Positions 1-8,949 of a DNA stretch of 17,890 bases are shown piece by piece. The notes under the pieces were generated by a model. It had not been told where the DNA came from. It made no database searches and saw nothing but the letters and a program-made list of their open reading frames with translations. Every line of letters starts with the position of its first letter. Positions within the stretch are counted from its first letter, which is position 1. The position numbers and the translations under genes are program-made. Origin of the DNA: Caldifarciminota bacterium (GTDB taxonomy: Bacteria; Hydrothermota; Tepidihabitantia; Tepidihabitantales; Tepidihabitantaceae); NCBI GenBank assembly GCA_016935295.1, contig JAFGRF010000072.1, positions 1 through 17,890 of the forward strand, written 5' to 3'.

Positions 1-1
1 T

Positions 2-922
2 CGCTCAGAAGACTGCCTGGCCGATCCGGATGTCAGCGCCGTGGTGATTGCCACGCCTGCTGTGTCGCACTTCGAGCTGGTCCGGTCCGCGCTGCGGGCC
101 GAAAAAGATGTCTTCGTCGAGAAACCCCTGGCACTGACGCTCCGCGACGGACAGGAACTGGTGAGGACCGCCGCGGGCTCGGGTCGGATCCTCATGGTGG
201 GCAATGTTCTGCGGTACCACCCGGCCATCTGCAGGCTGAAGGAGATGATCGATGCGGGAGAACTGGGCAGGGTCGAGTATATCTGTTCGAACCGCCTGAG
301 TGTTGCCCGGCCGCGCGCTGAGGAGAACATCCTCTGGAGTTTTGCCCCGCACGAAGTATCGGTCATCCTCGGCCTGCTCGGCGAGCAGCCGCTGGCCGCG
401 TCGTGCCAGGGCGGGGACTACTTGAGCCGTGGAGTATCCGATGTCACCATCAGCCAGTTCGTGTTCGCCGGAGGAGTCCGCGCCCAGATCTTCGTGAGCC
501 GGCTGCGTCCGTTCCAGGAGCAGCGGCTGGTCGTCGTCGGATCCGATGAGATGGCGGTCTTTGACGAGGCCGCGCCTGACCGGCTGGTAACCTACCCGCG
601 CGGCGACTGGAAGAACTCCTCTGCAGGTACGGGCGACGCAACCGGTGTACCGGTGCCGATTGACTCAACCGAACCGGTGAAGGCTGAGTGTTTGGCGTTC
701 CTCGAGAGTCTGGAGACACGCCAGCCTCCGGTCACGGACGGCGAGGGGGAACTGCGTGTATTGGAGGTGCTCGATGCCTGCGAACGCTCGCTATCAAGCG
801 ATGGGGCACGGACACAGCTTGATCCTCCGGCCCGCAGCCGCCGCGTCCGTAGAACAGGAAGGCCCGGCGTTCAAAACACAGACAGGCCCGCTGCTGCGGG
901 CTACACGCCAGCGCCGTTGTGA
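2..922 (+). CDS. Gfo/Idh/MocA-family sugar dehydrogenase, WlbA/WbpB-like (5' end missing)
   Basis: The reading frame is open from base 2, so the N-terminal nucleotide-binding motif lies outside the window. What is visible begins near the end of the Rossmann fold (VVIATPAVSHFE) and runs through the family signature EKPLA, whose Lys is the catalytic residue in this family. It continues with GNVLRYHPA, ENILWSFAPHEVSVI and RPFQEQRLVVVG. The SFAPH and PFxEQRLVVVG strings resemble UDP-N-acetylglucosaminuronate 3-dehydrogenases (WlbA/WbpB), NAD-dependent cytosolic enzymes that supply sugars for surface polysaccharide; this substrate is inference. The conserved part ends near LDACERSL (about base 795). 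The last 40 or so residues are Arg/Pro/Ala-rich and match nothing I know, so the natural stop may have been lost by a late frameshift. Family membership is secure, substrate is not. Confidence 0.85.
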   Translation, partial: RSEDCLADPDVSAVVIATPAVSHFELVRSALRAEKDVFVEKPLALTLRDGQELVRTAAGSGRILMVGNVLRYHPAICRLKEMIDAGELGRVEYICSNRLSVARPRAEENILWSFAPHEVSVILGLLGEQPLAASCQGGDYLSRGVSDVTISQFVFAGGVRAQIFVSRLRPFQEQRLVVVGSDEMAVFDEAAPDRLVTYPRGDWKNSSAGTGDATGVPVPIDSTEPVKAECLAFLESLETRQPPVTDGEGELRVLEVLDACERSLSSDGARTQLDPPARSRRVRRTGRPGVQNTDRPAAAGYTPAPL

Positions 923-956
923 GCGAAACGGCTGCCGGACCGACTAGATTAGGCTA

Positions 957-995
957 CGCCCTGCGTACTAGTAGGGCGGCGGGGTCACAGGACCC
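957..995 (+). terminator. Tandem hairpins after the dehydrogenase gene
   Basis: CGCCCT (957-962) pairs with AGGGCG (973-978) around a 10-nt loop. GGGTC (982-986) pairs with GACCC (991-995) around a 4-nt loop. They start about 35 nt after the stop codon, where transcription should end, but no T-tract follows. A terminator role is therefore only plausible. Confidence 0.35.
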
Positions 996-1155
996 GGCAT
1001 GGGCGGAATCGGGATCGGAGCAAACGGTCCCACAAGATCCTCCATATCCTACGGTCTTGTCTGTACCATGTTTGCGGCTGATGCACCCATCGTGAGTGGG
1101 GCGTGAATTCCTCGCGCCAAAGCACGGGCGTAGCCTGGATCTTTGTCCTAGTTAC

Positions 1156-1172
1156 GCCTGCTTCGAGCAGGC
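1156..1172. repeat. Strong 7-bp hairpin
   Basis: GCCTGCT (1156-1162) and AGCAGGC (1166-1172) are perfectly complementary around a TCG loop. It is the most stable stem in the 923-1366 gap. It lacks a T-tract on either strand, so its role is unknown. Confidence 0.5.
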
Positions 1173-1262
1173 CACAAAACCTCAATAGTGCTTAAGCAAT
1201 TACCATGCCTGCAGCATGACAGCAGGTAAGCTTCGCACTTGCGATATATAGCACACTTTTTC

Positions 1263-1309
1263 GGTCTGCCCGGCAGCTCAGACCAGCCGTCGCACGGCGC
1301 CCCTGCGAC
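1263..1309 (-). terminator. Two hairpins downstream of the kinase/sigma-54 regulator
   Basis: Reading past the regulator's stop on the minus strand, the first inverted repeat is GTCGCA (1289-1294) with TGCGAC (1304-1309). The second is GGTCTG (1263-1268) with CAGACC (1279-1284). Position suits termination, but an A-tract rather than a U-tract follows the second stem in the minus-strand transcript. The TGCGAC arms echo the hexamer that is frequent upstream of the same gene. Confidence 0.35.
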
Positions 1310-1366
1310 AATCTAAGTTATTGACACCCATAAGGTTACTCCGGTGCGTCGGAAGGCGGGCGCAGT

Positions 1367-4300
1367 CTAGTTGGGGTTCGTCCGGTCAATCCCGAAACGC
1401 TGCATAAGGCGCTGAAGCTGACGGCGGTGAACTGAAAGCAGTTCCGCCGCCTTGCTCACGTTCCCGCCGGTCACCCGCAGCGCATTGACTACTTCGCGCC
1501 GCTCGAAGCGCTCGCGCTTGCCGCGAGGGACTTCGGTCATTCTCTCGATTCCGGCAAACTGGGCACCCAGGTCGTCAATCGCAATCCTGTGCTTCTGGGA
1601 CATGATGACCGCGCGCTCTATGACGTTCTGCAGCTCGCGGACATTGCCCGGCCAGGCGTAACTGGCGAACACCTCGAGCACTCTTTCTTCGCACCGGTCC
1701 ACCGGTTTGCTCAACTGCCCAGCGTATCGCTTCACGAAGTAGTCGGCGAGCAACCCGATGTCCCCGGCGCGCTCGCGCAGGGCCGGTACGTTGACGGTCA
1801 CGCCGTTCACGCGGTAGAACAGGTCCTCGCGGAACCGCCCGGCTTTTACTTCCTGGCGGAGATCCCGGTTCGTCGCGCAGACGAGCCGGACGTCCACCTT
1901 GCGCGGCTGGGTTTCACCCACCCGGCGCACGACCTTTTCATCAAGGACCTGGAGCAGCTTGGCCTGGACACCGAGCGTCGTGTTGCTGACTTCGTCGAGG
2001 AAGACCGTCCCGCCTGCTGCGGCTTCAAACAGCCCCTCTTTGTCCCGGACTGCGCCGGTAAACGCACCCCGGGCGTGACCGAAGAGTTCGGACTCAAAAA
2101 GGTTCTCCGGCAGGGCGCCGCAGTTGATGGACATGAACTCTTGGGACCGGCGCTCGCTCTTCGTGTGAATCAGCCGGGCGAGCACACCTTTGCCCGTACC
2201 GGTTTCGCCGGTCAGCAGGACCGTGCAGTTGGACGGCGCGATCCGGTCAATCACCCGGTACACATCCTTCATTGCCTTGGAGCGGCCCATGAAGTAGCCG
2301 GTGGCCGCATCCACCAGCATATCCTCGCGCAGCACCGACATCTCTTCCTGCAGCTTCCTGAACGCCGCCGACTTGTCGATGGTCGCGGCCAGCAGGTTGG
2401 CGACGGAGGCGAGGAGGTTCATGTCTTCCTCAAGAAAGAGATGCGCCGTAACCCGGCTGTCGACGTAGATCGTGCCCACCACCCGCTTCTCCACGGTGAG
2501 CGGCACGCAGAGCAGCGAGCGGATCTTGTTGAGCATGACGCTGTTGGCGCTGTTGAAGCGGGGATCGGTCAGCGCGTCCGCGCTGAACACCGTCTCGCCC
2601 CGTTTCACCTTCCGCAGGACTGAACGGGAAATCGCGGTGGCATCCGCCAGCGTGGTGTGGTCGATGTTCCGCCCGGCTGCCGGCACCAGCTTGCTGCGCT
2701 GCATGAGAAAGAGGATGCCGCGCTCGGCCTTGATGACGTCGATCACCAGGTCGAGAATACGTTCGAGGAAATCCTCCTTTTCCAGGCCGAGCCCGATGAG
2801 CTTGCTGATTTCGTAGAAGACCTCCAGGTACTCCTCGCGACCGCGCACCTTGAGCCGCAACGTCGCGGACACGTGGTTGACCGTTTCCATCAACTCGTCG
2901 GCCCGCTGCGCGTCGGGTCGCGCCCCGATCGAGCGTAGGATCGCATGAGCCTCCTTGAGATTGGCCAGCGCCTCATCCACGTCCTGCTCCGCGACAGGTC
3001 GGAAGGAAAGCGGGAGCTTGAGGTCGAGACTCATCTCCTGACCGCCGTGCCCGGTCAGTGCTTGGGCCGAGGCCATGAGCGAAAGCGCAAGTTCATGCCG
3101 AACGCCGGTTTCTCTCAGCAACTCGATGCTCCGGCGGATCTCCTGGATCCCGCGGTCGGTGCGGTCGAGCATGCACTTGGCCAGTCCCGAGAACCGCAGG
3201 GCGACCGCGTACTCGCTGGAAGATGCCTGCTCTCCGAGGCGAACCAGCGCCTGGCGTGCGTCCTCGGCGGCCCGCGCGAACTGCCCCTGCGCCAGCCGCA
3301 GTTCGCTGGCCAGCGTGAACAGACGGGCCAGCTTGTGCGGGTCGGGCTCACGCCTGACCAGCCGGAAAGTCTGGGCAACCGTATTCCGAGCCGCTTCGAG
3401 CCGCCCGGTTCGGAGCAGGAGCTGGATTCGGCGATCGCCGAGTTCGAACTCCAGGTCGGGTGACAGGTTCTCGCCCGCGAAGGCCCGGATTTCCTCCAGC
3501 AGTCGTTCGGCTTCTGCCGTCTCCCCCTGCCGGGTGAGCAGCTGGGCAAGATTCGCCATCACGACGTTTCGCCCGTAGGGATCGGCGTGCGCTTTCTGCC
3601 GCAGCTCAATCGCCCGGCGGTAGGCCGCCAGAGCCTGATCCCAGTCGCCGCGTTCTTCGCTCATCGTCCCGAGGTTTGAGTTGAGGTCGGCAATTGCCGT
3701 ATTGTCGCCGATTCGCTCCGCCAGGTTCAGGGCCTCGGCAAAGCAATTGTACGCCTTGTCCCATTCACTCTCAGCCTGGTGAATAATCCCCAGTCCCTGC
3801 AGGGACCGAAGCAGGAAGTAGACCTCGCCCGAACGCCGCTGCGCCGGCAGATACCGTTGATACTGCTCTTTGGCTTTGGTGATGTCGCCGCGGCTCCACC
3901 AGAGCGTCGCCAGGAACTGGCTTACTTCGCCGGCACTGCGGTCTGCATGGATTCCCTCATAGATTGCCAGACTGCGCTCGACCAGTTGCTGAGCCAGCAC
4001 CAGATCCCCTCGCGACCACGCCAGAACGCCCAGATGGTAGAACGAGCGGGCCGATAATCGGCTGTAGACCGCCGGCGTTCGGTTCTTCAGATTCTCAGCC
4101 AGTCGCAAAGCAGCAGAGAGCAGTTGGTCGGCCCGGCTGTAGCCGCGCATCGCGTAGTACGACCAGCCCATGTCATTGAGCGTGTCGATATACGCGGGTG
4201 CGCTCCTGTCAGGCTCCAGCAGGAGCGCCTGGTTGAGGCTGTCCAGCGCCTCAGGGTGGTGACCCTGCTTCTGGTGGACCTGCCCCGTCTTGCGCTGGAA

Positions 4301-6589
4301 CCGTGCCTGGAGCGACCGGTCCTGAACCATCTCCGCGTCGGCAGCGGTGATTGCCATCCCCTGCGTATACGCATCAATGGCCTCGGGATACCGCCCGGTG
4401 GCCTCCCGCAATTCACCGACGCGTTCGTGCAATTCCACGCGCTCGCGCGCCGATGACGTCTGCTTTGACAGCGCGAGTGCCGTTTCGTAGTAGCCAAGTG
4501 CCTGCTCGCTCAGCCGGCGCTCGCGGGCCCGGGTTCCGGCCTCCAGCGAGTAGCTGAAGGCGCGGTCTTTGACTCCCGCCTGCGCGTAGTGGTGTGCCAG
4601 GTCGAAAAGCAGCTGGTCCGTTTTCTCCGGGTGAAGCTGCTCCAGGGCCAGCGCGACGCGGCGATGGTTTTCACGCCGGACCGGTTCCGCCATCCGCTCG
4701 TTGACCGCTGCTTCCAGCATCTTGCTCGACAGGACAAAGGATGCCTCGCCGTCGATGACGAGGCTGCGCAGCAGGCCGATTGACCTCAGCCTGGCGACGG
4801 CGCCGGACAGCGCCGGCTCATCCGGCTTCAGCACCGCGCGCAGGAACTCCACGTTGAACGGCCCGGCTGCGGTCGCGCCAATCTCCAGGACCTCCCGTTC
4901 CTCTGCGGGCAGGGCCTCCAGGCGCCGGAGCAGCACTTCCGCCACCGAATCCGGGGTCTTGTAGGCATTCAGTGCGTGTTGGACCAGCGCCCACTGGTTG
5001 CCTCGCCGGGTGAGGACCCCGCCCTCGATGAGGGCGCGGATTGCCTCAATCACGAAGAGTGGATTCCCGCCGGCGGAGCGCATCAGCCACTCGGTCAGCA
5101 CTTCCCTGCCCGGCATCTCGCCGACGAGTGACGCCAAGAGCTCCCCTACCTCTTTCTGACCCAGCGGCGGCAGCTGGACATGCTGGAAGCAGCCTGTCCG
5201 GCCGAACTCGGCAATCAGGTCCAAGAACCGTGCTTCACTCACGCCGGCCGCGAGCACCATAAGCCGTTCGTTGCCCAGGCCGAAGACAAGGTAGCGGAGG
5301 AACTCGAGGCTGTTCGCGTCGTAAAGCTCGAAGTCGTCAACCATCAAAATGAGGCTGTGCCGCACCCGGGAGGACGCGCTCAGTTCCTTCAGGCCGCGCA
5401 GCGCGGCTTCGAACAACCGGTACCTATCGCCCGATGCCGCATCCCGGCTTTCGTCGCCGGCCGCCATGTCGACCGCGGAGCAGGTACCGAGATATCCGAG
5501 AATCATCTCGACCAACGACTGCCGTCTCGCTCCCAGCGAGGCGCGCTCGAACGAGAGAATAGTCGCGCCCTCGAGTTGGGCCATGAACTTGAACTCGGAC
5601 AGCAGCCGGCTTTTGCCGACTCCCCGCTCGCCCGAGACGCAGGCCGAGCTTGCCCTTCCCTTGCTCGCGTTGTCAAGCATCTCCCTGAGAGCGGCCAGTT
5701 CGTCGCTGCGACCGACAAAACCAGGTGCCACCTGGTACTCGGGCGGTCCGGTCTCTACCACCCGCTTGCCTTTGGGACGGGTGAGCTGCTCAATCACCGC
5801 CGCCGCCGAGCGCGGCCTCCGCACCGGCTCGCGCTGCACCAGCGACATCACCAGTGATGCGAAGTCCTCAGGTATGTTGCCGTCGAACTCCCGGGGCGGC
5901 TTGAACTCGGACAAGTACTGCATCATTAGCCACTTCCGGAGGTCCTTGTCTTTTCCCGGCCCCCGCCCGGTGATCACCTCGTAGAGCACGAGGCCCAGTG
6001 AATACAGGTCGGCGCGGGCGTCGGCGTCCACGCCCTTCAGTACCTCGGGAGCGACATACCCGAGAGTCCCGCGCGCCGTGTCCGCATCGGTCAGTGCAGG
6101 TTGGCCGGCAAAGCCGAAGTCAATCAGCATGGCTCGCGGGGCACCATCCTGGCTGGCAACAAGTATGTTCTGCGGTTTGAGGTCGCAGTGGATCAGGCCC
6201 TGCGCGTGGACACGGTCCAGCGCCTCGAGCATCTGGACCGTGACGGTCTTCAACTCCGGGCTGAAGCCCTTCGCAAAAAAAGCATTGAGCGGTTTTCCTT
6301 CGACGAACTCCATGGTGAAGTACGGCCTGCCATCAGGGGGCGACGCGTAGTCGAACGCCGTGACAATACCCGGATGCGTGAACCGTGACAGGCTGTAGAA
6401 CTCACGGTTGAGTCGGGCCTCGGCCGCCTTGGGCGCATCGCCGCGGAGCGTCTTCAGGGCAAGGACCCGGTTGGTCACGATGTCCTTGACCTTGTAGGTT
6501 TCTGTGACCTCGCCGCCCCCTAGCCAGGAAAGTACCTGGTAGCGGTCAGCGATCAGTTGCGGCTCTCTGGGTTTGGTGGCTTGCGCCAT
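1367..6589 (-). CDS. Ser/Thr kinase-AAA ATPase-TPR-GAF-sigma-54 activator-Fis fusion regulator
   Basis: A 1740-residue cytoplasmic signalling protein. Domains in order: protein kinase, about 17-270 (glycine loop [10 protein letters not shown] with its third Gly lost, VAIK-type Lys46, alpha-C Glu63, catalytic loop HCDLKPQN with Asp136 and Asn141, DFG 157-159, APE 180-182); STAND/AAA_16-type ATPase, about 290-560 (FVGR, Walker A GERGVGKS 320-327, Walker B ending DD 418-419); about 13 TPR-like helix pairs, 690-1235; GAF, about 1250-1405; sigma-54 AAA+ domain, about 1432-1670 (Walker A GETGTGKG 1461-1468, GAFTGA 1508-1513, Walker B FLDE 1530-1533, putative arginine fingers R1587/R1593, WPGNVREL 1646-1653); Fis-type HTH, 1700-1734. 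Every key catalytic motif except the degenerate glycine loop is present, so it should phosphorylate Ser/Thr, hydrolyse ATP and remodel sigma-54 polymerase. The first half recalls PknK (kinase plus MalT-like ATPase/TPR). The ATG at 6589 has no Shine-Dalgarno but sits 6 nt behind a good -10 box. Signal and target genes are unknown. Confidence 0.95.
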   Translation of the reverse strand: MAQATKPREPQLIADRYQVLSWLGGGEVTETYKVKDIVTNRVLALKTLRGDAPKAAEARLNREFYSLSRFTHPGIVTAFDYASPPDGRPYFTMEFVEGKPLNAFFAKGFSPELKTVTVQMLEALDRVHAQGLIHCDLKPQNILVASQDGAPRAMLIDFGFAGQPALTDADTARGTLGYVAPEVLKGVDADARADLYSLGLVLYEVITGRGPGKDKDLRKWLMMQYLSEFKPPREFDGNIPEDFASLVMSLVQREPVRRPRSAAAVIEQLTRPKGKRVVETGPPEYQVAPGFVGRSDELAALREMLDNASKGRASSACVSGERGVGKSRLLSEFKFMAQLEGATILSFERASLGARRQSLVEMILGYLGTCSAVDMAAGDESRDAASGDRYRLFEAALRGLKELSASSRVRHSLILMVDDFELYDANSLEFLRYLVFGLGNERLMVLAAGVSEARFLDLIAEFGRTGCFQHVQLPPLGQKEVGELLASLVGEMPGREVLTEWLMRSAGGNPLFVIEAIRALIEGGVLTRRGNQWALVQHALNAYKTPDSVAEVLLRRLEALPAEEREVLEIGATAAGPFNVEFLRAVLKPDEPALSGAVARLRSIGLLRSLVIDGEASFVLSSKMLEAAVNERMAEPVRRENHRRVALALEQLHPEKTDQLLFDLAHHYAQAGVKDRAFSYSLEAGTRARERRLSEQALGYYETALALSKQTSSARERVELHERVGELREATGRYPEAIDAYTQGMAITAADAEMVQDRSLQARFQRKTGQVHQKQGHHPEALDSLNQALLLEPDRSAPAYIDTLNDMGWSYYAMRGYSRADQLLSAALRLAENLKNRTPAVYSRLSARSFYHLGVLAWSRGDLVLAQQLVERSLAIYEGIHADRSAGEVSQFLATLWWSRGDITKAKEQYQRYLPAQRRSGEVYFLLRSLQGLGIIHQAESEWDKAYNCFAEALNLAERIGDNTAIADLNSNLGTMSEERGDWDQALAAYRRAIELRQKAHADPYGRNVVMANLAQLLTRQGETAEAERLLEEIRAFAGENLSPDLEFELGDRRIQLLLRTGRLEAARNTVAQTFRLVRREPDPHKLARLFTLASELRLAQGQFARAAEDARQALVRLGEQASSSEYAVALRFSGLAKCMLDRTDRGIQEIRRSIELLRETGVRHELALSLMASAQALTGHGGQEMSLDLKLPLSFRPVAEQDVDEALANLKEAHAILRSIGARPDAQRADELMETVNHVSATLRLKVRGREEYLEVFYEISKLIGLGLEKEDFLERILDLVIDVIKAERGILFLMQRSKLVPAAGRNIDHTTLADATAISRSVLRKVKRGETVFSADALTDPRFNSANSVMLNKIRSLLCVPLTVEKRVVGTIYVDSRVTAHLFLEEDMNLLASVANLLAATIDKSAAFRKLQEEMSVLREDMLVDAATGYFMGRSKAMKDVYRVIDRIAPSNCTVLLTGETGTGKGVLARLIHTKSERRSQEFMSINCGALPENLFESELFGHARGAFTGAVRDKEGLFEAAAGGTVFLDEVSNTTLGVQAKLLQVLDEKVVRRVGETQPRKVDVRLVCATNRDLRQEVKAGRFREDLFYRVNGVTVNVPALRERAGDIGLLADYFVKRYAGQLSKPVDRCEERVLEVFASYAWPGNVRELQNVIERAVIMSQKHRIAIDDLGAQFAGIERMTEVPRGKRERFERREVVNALRVTGGNVSKAAELLSVHRRQLQRLMQRFGIDRTNPN

Positions 6590-6595
6590 CGTCCC

Positions 6596-6624
6596 ATCAT
6601 AGCGGAGTCATGTCGTCTGGTCAA
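6596..6624 (-). promoter_or_regulatory. Sigma-70-type promoter of the fusion regulator, leaderless
   Basis: On the minus strand TTGACC (6624-6619), a 17-nt spacer and TATGAT (6601-6596) form a near-consensus promoter. Six nucleotides (6595-6590) separate the -10 box from the ATG at 6589-6587. Transcription should begin at or beside the A of the start codon, which explains the missing Shine-Dalgarno. Confidence 0.7.
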
Positions 6625-6832
6625 GCTGTCCGGTGCGACAATTCCGGTGCGACACCTCGCGGGCTACCCGCGTAATATCCTTTTGTTAAGCTGTCACTTA
6701 GCCACCACCCTCACCGTGTCCGGTGCCGAACCACCCCTGCCACTACTGCGACGTTGCTGCCCTATGTCGCGCCTTCTGTCGCACCAGCAACCTGACTCTC
6801 GGAGAGGGCATTGCCCGGGCCGCACTGACCCT

Positions 6833-6850
6833 GCTGCGACGCGTCGCAGC
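6833..6850. repeat. 18-bp perfect palindrome
   Basis: GCTGCGACGCGTCGCAGC equals its own reverse complement and contains two opposed TGCGAC hexamers. It lies about 95 bp upstream of the DUF3857 operon's -35 box, a reasonable place for an operator or activator site. Confidence 0.6.
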
Positions 6851-6943
6851 CCGAATGGCTACGAATTTCTCTCCTCCCGCTGAGGGCCGGGAGGATGCCG
6901 CCGACGGAACCGGGCCAGGAGATGTTCCGGAAGGAAGGCGCCT

Positions 6944-6971
6944 TTGACTTTGTCACGACTCTGCCTATATT
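6944..6971 (+). promoter_or_regulatory. Sigma-70-type promoter of the DUF3857 operon
   Basis: TTGACT (6944-6949), a 16-nt spacer and TATATT (6966-6971). The expected transcription start is near 6978, giving a leader of about 19 nt. That leader holds the Shine-Dalgarno GGAG at 6987-6990, 6 nt before the ATG at 6997. This supports choosing that ATG rather than the upstream in-frame ATG at 6895, which precedes the promoter. Confidence 0.7.
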
Positions 6972-6996
6972 CACCCGAAGCCAAACGGAGATAACA

Positions 6997-8949
6997 ATGA
7001 CTCGAACCATAAGGCTGGTATCGGCGCTTGCGCTCCTTGCCGGTGCGGCGTCCGCGGCTGCACCGCCCATCGCGCTCCTGAAGACCATCACGCTCGACAG
7101 GTACCCGGACGCGAATGCGGTCGTCGTATTCGATTCCACGCTCGTCACGCTCCAAGCCGACGGCCGGAACGTGACCCGTCGGCACAAACTGGTGAAGATC
7201 CTCACCGAGCAAGGCAAGCAGCAGTACGCAACAACCTGGGACGAGTACTGCTTGACTTACTCCAGGGCCGAGGTAAGACTGGCGCGGGTGATATCGCCTG
7301 ACGGCAGGGTCACGAACGTGTCAAGAAAGGACATCGTGGACGTGGCGGCCCCACTCTGGGAAGGGTCGAAGTTCGTCCTGCCCAACGTGCGGGTGAAGTC
7401 CATCCAGTTCCCGGGCCTTGCGCTCGGTTCATCGGTCGAGTGGATTACCGTGGACATTATGCATAACCCGGTGATGGATGGGCAGTACGACGACGAGCAG
7501 TACTTCAGCAGCCGGAACCCCGTGCTGGACCTGGCGTACACCATCGATGCGCCGGCGACGATGAAGTTCCGCTGGCTGGTGAAAGGCGGCAGCCTGGATA
7601 CCTCGTTCGCGACCAGGGGCAGGCGCCAGCGTATGACCTGGTCGGCGCACGACGTGCCCAGGCTGGTGTACGAGCCGCTGATGCCCTACCGCGAGTCGAT
7701 GACCCGGCTGCTCGTCTGCACACAGCCTGACTGGCAGACGTGGTCGCGCTGGTACTACGACCTCTGCTCTACCCAGTACGACATCGACTCGACCCTCGCG
7801 CGTGCAGTCGACTCGCTGACCGCAGGGGCCGAGACCGAGGATGCCAAGGTCCGGGCGCTCTACAACTTCGTCAACCAGCGCATCCGCTACGTCGAGACTT
7901 CGTATTCGGGCAGGAAGGCCGGGTACCAGCCGGAGAAGATCAGCCTCACCTTCGAGAAACGCTACGGCGTGTGCCGAGACAAGGCGGCGCTGCTGGTCGG
8001 GATGCTTCGCCACGTTGGGGTTGACGCGTACATCACCCTGACAAACCCTGGTTCCCAGACCGACGCGGAACTGCCCGTGGACCAGTTCAACCACGCGACC
8101 GTCGCGGTGAGGCGGCCGGACTCAAGCCTCTACTACCTTGACCCTACGGCGGAGAACTCACGCCAGTACCTCGCGGCGTCGGAAATGAACCGCGGAGTAC
8201 TGGTAGCTACCGAAGAAGGCGACGACCTGCGTTACACGCCGCTCATCCCGGCCGACTCGAACCGGCTCGAGGTGAGCATCGACGACACGCTCTGGGCCGA
8301 CGGCTCGCTTTCCGGGGCCGTCGTGCTGACACCGATCGGGCAGCAGGAATTCGGCCTGCGCTCGATGGTCCTGTACCTGCCTCCGCTCAAGCAGAAACAG
8401 CGCTTTGAGAACTACCTGCGTGTGTTCGGCCCGGGCGCGTGCCTTGATACGATGACAATGACAGACCCACGCGACCTGGACCAGCCGCTCGTCATCAGGC
8501 TTCACTTCTCCGTGCCTGACTTCGCCACCGTCCTGGCCCCCAAGTCCAAGGTCGCCAATCTCAGGTCTACAATCCGCTTCACCCTGCCAAAGGCCGGAAA
8601 TGGCATGTTCACAGGCAGCGTCCTCTCCTGGGCCTCGACGATGCCGGTGCGCAAGTACGACGTGGACATCCACTCGACCATGGCCTGGCACATGATCCAC
8701 AGGATGACGCTTCCCCGGGGTTTCCGGACAGTGTTCGTACCCGACCCGCTGGCACAGACACACGACCGGTTCGAAGCGAAGTCGGCAACCAGTACCGAAG
8801 GCAGGCTTCTCACCAATGAAGCGTGGTTTCGACTCAAAGACCCACTCGTGCCCGTGGCCGAGTACCAGAACCTGCGTAACCTGCTGGCTGCAACCGAGGA
8901 ACTCGAGCGTCAGCACGTGATGCTGAAGAGCGGAGGAGAGAATGACTAG
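6997..8949 (+). CDS. Exported DUF3857/transglutaminase-like protein, complete triad
   Basis: 650 residues from the ATG at 6997, chosen because GGAG precedes it by 6 nt, a promoter lies just upstream, and the product begins with a signal peptide (basic MTRTIR, then a hydrophobic core to about residue 21). Residues about 50-220 resemble DUF3857; about 270-385 form a transglutaminase-like core. Its papain-type triad is visible: Cys326 in YGVCRDK, His366 in FNHA and Asp382 in YLDPTAE. Such proteins are exported or surface-located, and their substrate is not established; proteolysis, acyl transfer or cross-linking are all possible for the fold. The stop TAG overlaps the next gene by 8 nt, so the two are translationally coupled and probably act together. 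Confidence 0.9.
   Translation: MTRTIRLVSALALLAGAASAAAPPIALLKTITLDRYPDANAVVVFDSTLVTLQADGRNVTRRHKLVKILTEQGKQQYATTWDEYCLTYSRAEVRLARVISPDGRVTNVSRKDIVDVAAPLWEGSKFVLPNVRVKSIQFPGLALGSSVEWITVDIMHNPVMDGQYDDEQYFSSRNPVLDLAYTIDAPATMKFRWLVKGGSLDTSFATRGRRQRMTWSAHDVPRLVYEPLMPYRESMTRLLVCTQPDWQTWSRWYYDLCSTQYDIDSTLARAVDSLTAGAETEDAKVRALYNFVNQRIRYVETSYSGRKAGYQPEKISLTFEKRYGVCRDKAALLVGMLRHVGVDAYITLTNPGSQTDAELPVDQFNHATVAVRRPDSSLYYLDPTAENSRQYLAASEMNRGVLVATEEGDDLRYTPLIPADSNRLEVSIDDTLWADGSLSGAVVLTPIGQQEFGLRSMVLYLPPLKQKQRFENYLRVFGPGACLDTMTMTDPRDLDQPLVIRLHFSVPDFATVLAPKSKVANLRSTIRFTLPKAGNGMFTGSVLSWASTMPVRKYDVDIHSTMAWHMIHRMTLPRGFRTVFVPDPLAQTHDRFEAKSATSTEGRLLTNEAWFRLKDPLVPVAEYQNLRNLLAATEELERQHVMLKSGGEND

Larger units (their letters stand above)
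923..1366. other. Intergenic region, no gene seen, dense in short inverted repeats
   Basis: No ORF here has convincing coding character; a 66-codon minus-strand frame at 985-1185 has no family features. The region lies downstream of both flanking genes (plus-strand dehydrogenase, minus-strand regulator). It holds at least seven short inverted repeats: 957-978, 982-995, 1156-1172, the 10-nt palindrome 1189-1198, 1204-1218, 1263-1284 and 1289-1309. A TTGACA at 1320-1325 has no matching -10 box. Confidence 0.6.
6590..6996. promoter_or_regulatory. Divergent control region with repeated TGCGAC motif
   Basis: This 407-bp gap separates the minus-strand regulator from the plus-strand DUF3857 operon. 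No gene is seen. Exact TGCGAC occurs at 6634-6639, 6648-6653, 6747-6752 and 6835-6840; its complement GTCGCA is at 6778-6783 and 6843-6848. The first two belong to a 12-nt direct repeat TCCGGTGCGACA (6629-6640 and 6643-6654). This repeat lies immediately upstream of the regulator's -35 box. TGTCGCACC at 6777-6785 is an inverted copy of its core, with a one-mismatch version at 6765-6773. The pattern suggests binding sites for a regulator; which one is unknown. Confidence 0.55.

Noticed and set aside
985..1185. 66-codon minus-strand ORF in the gap
   Set aside because: No family features, Trp/Arg-rich random composition, overlaps hairpins, no promoter or Shine-Dalgarno.
1320..1325. TTGACA as a plus-strand promoter
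   Set aside because: No TAnnnT at 15-18 nt and no plus-strand gene downstream.
1589..2623. 344-codon plus-strand ORF
   Set aside because: Lies opposite the sigma-54 and GAF parts of the fusion regulator, whose motifs are unmistakable; a GC-rich shadow frame.
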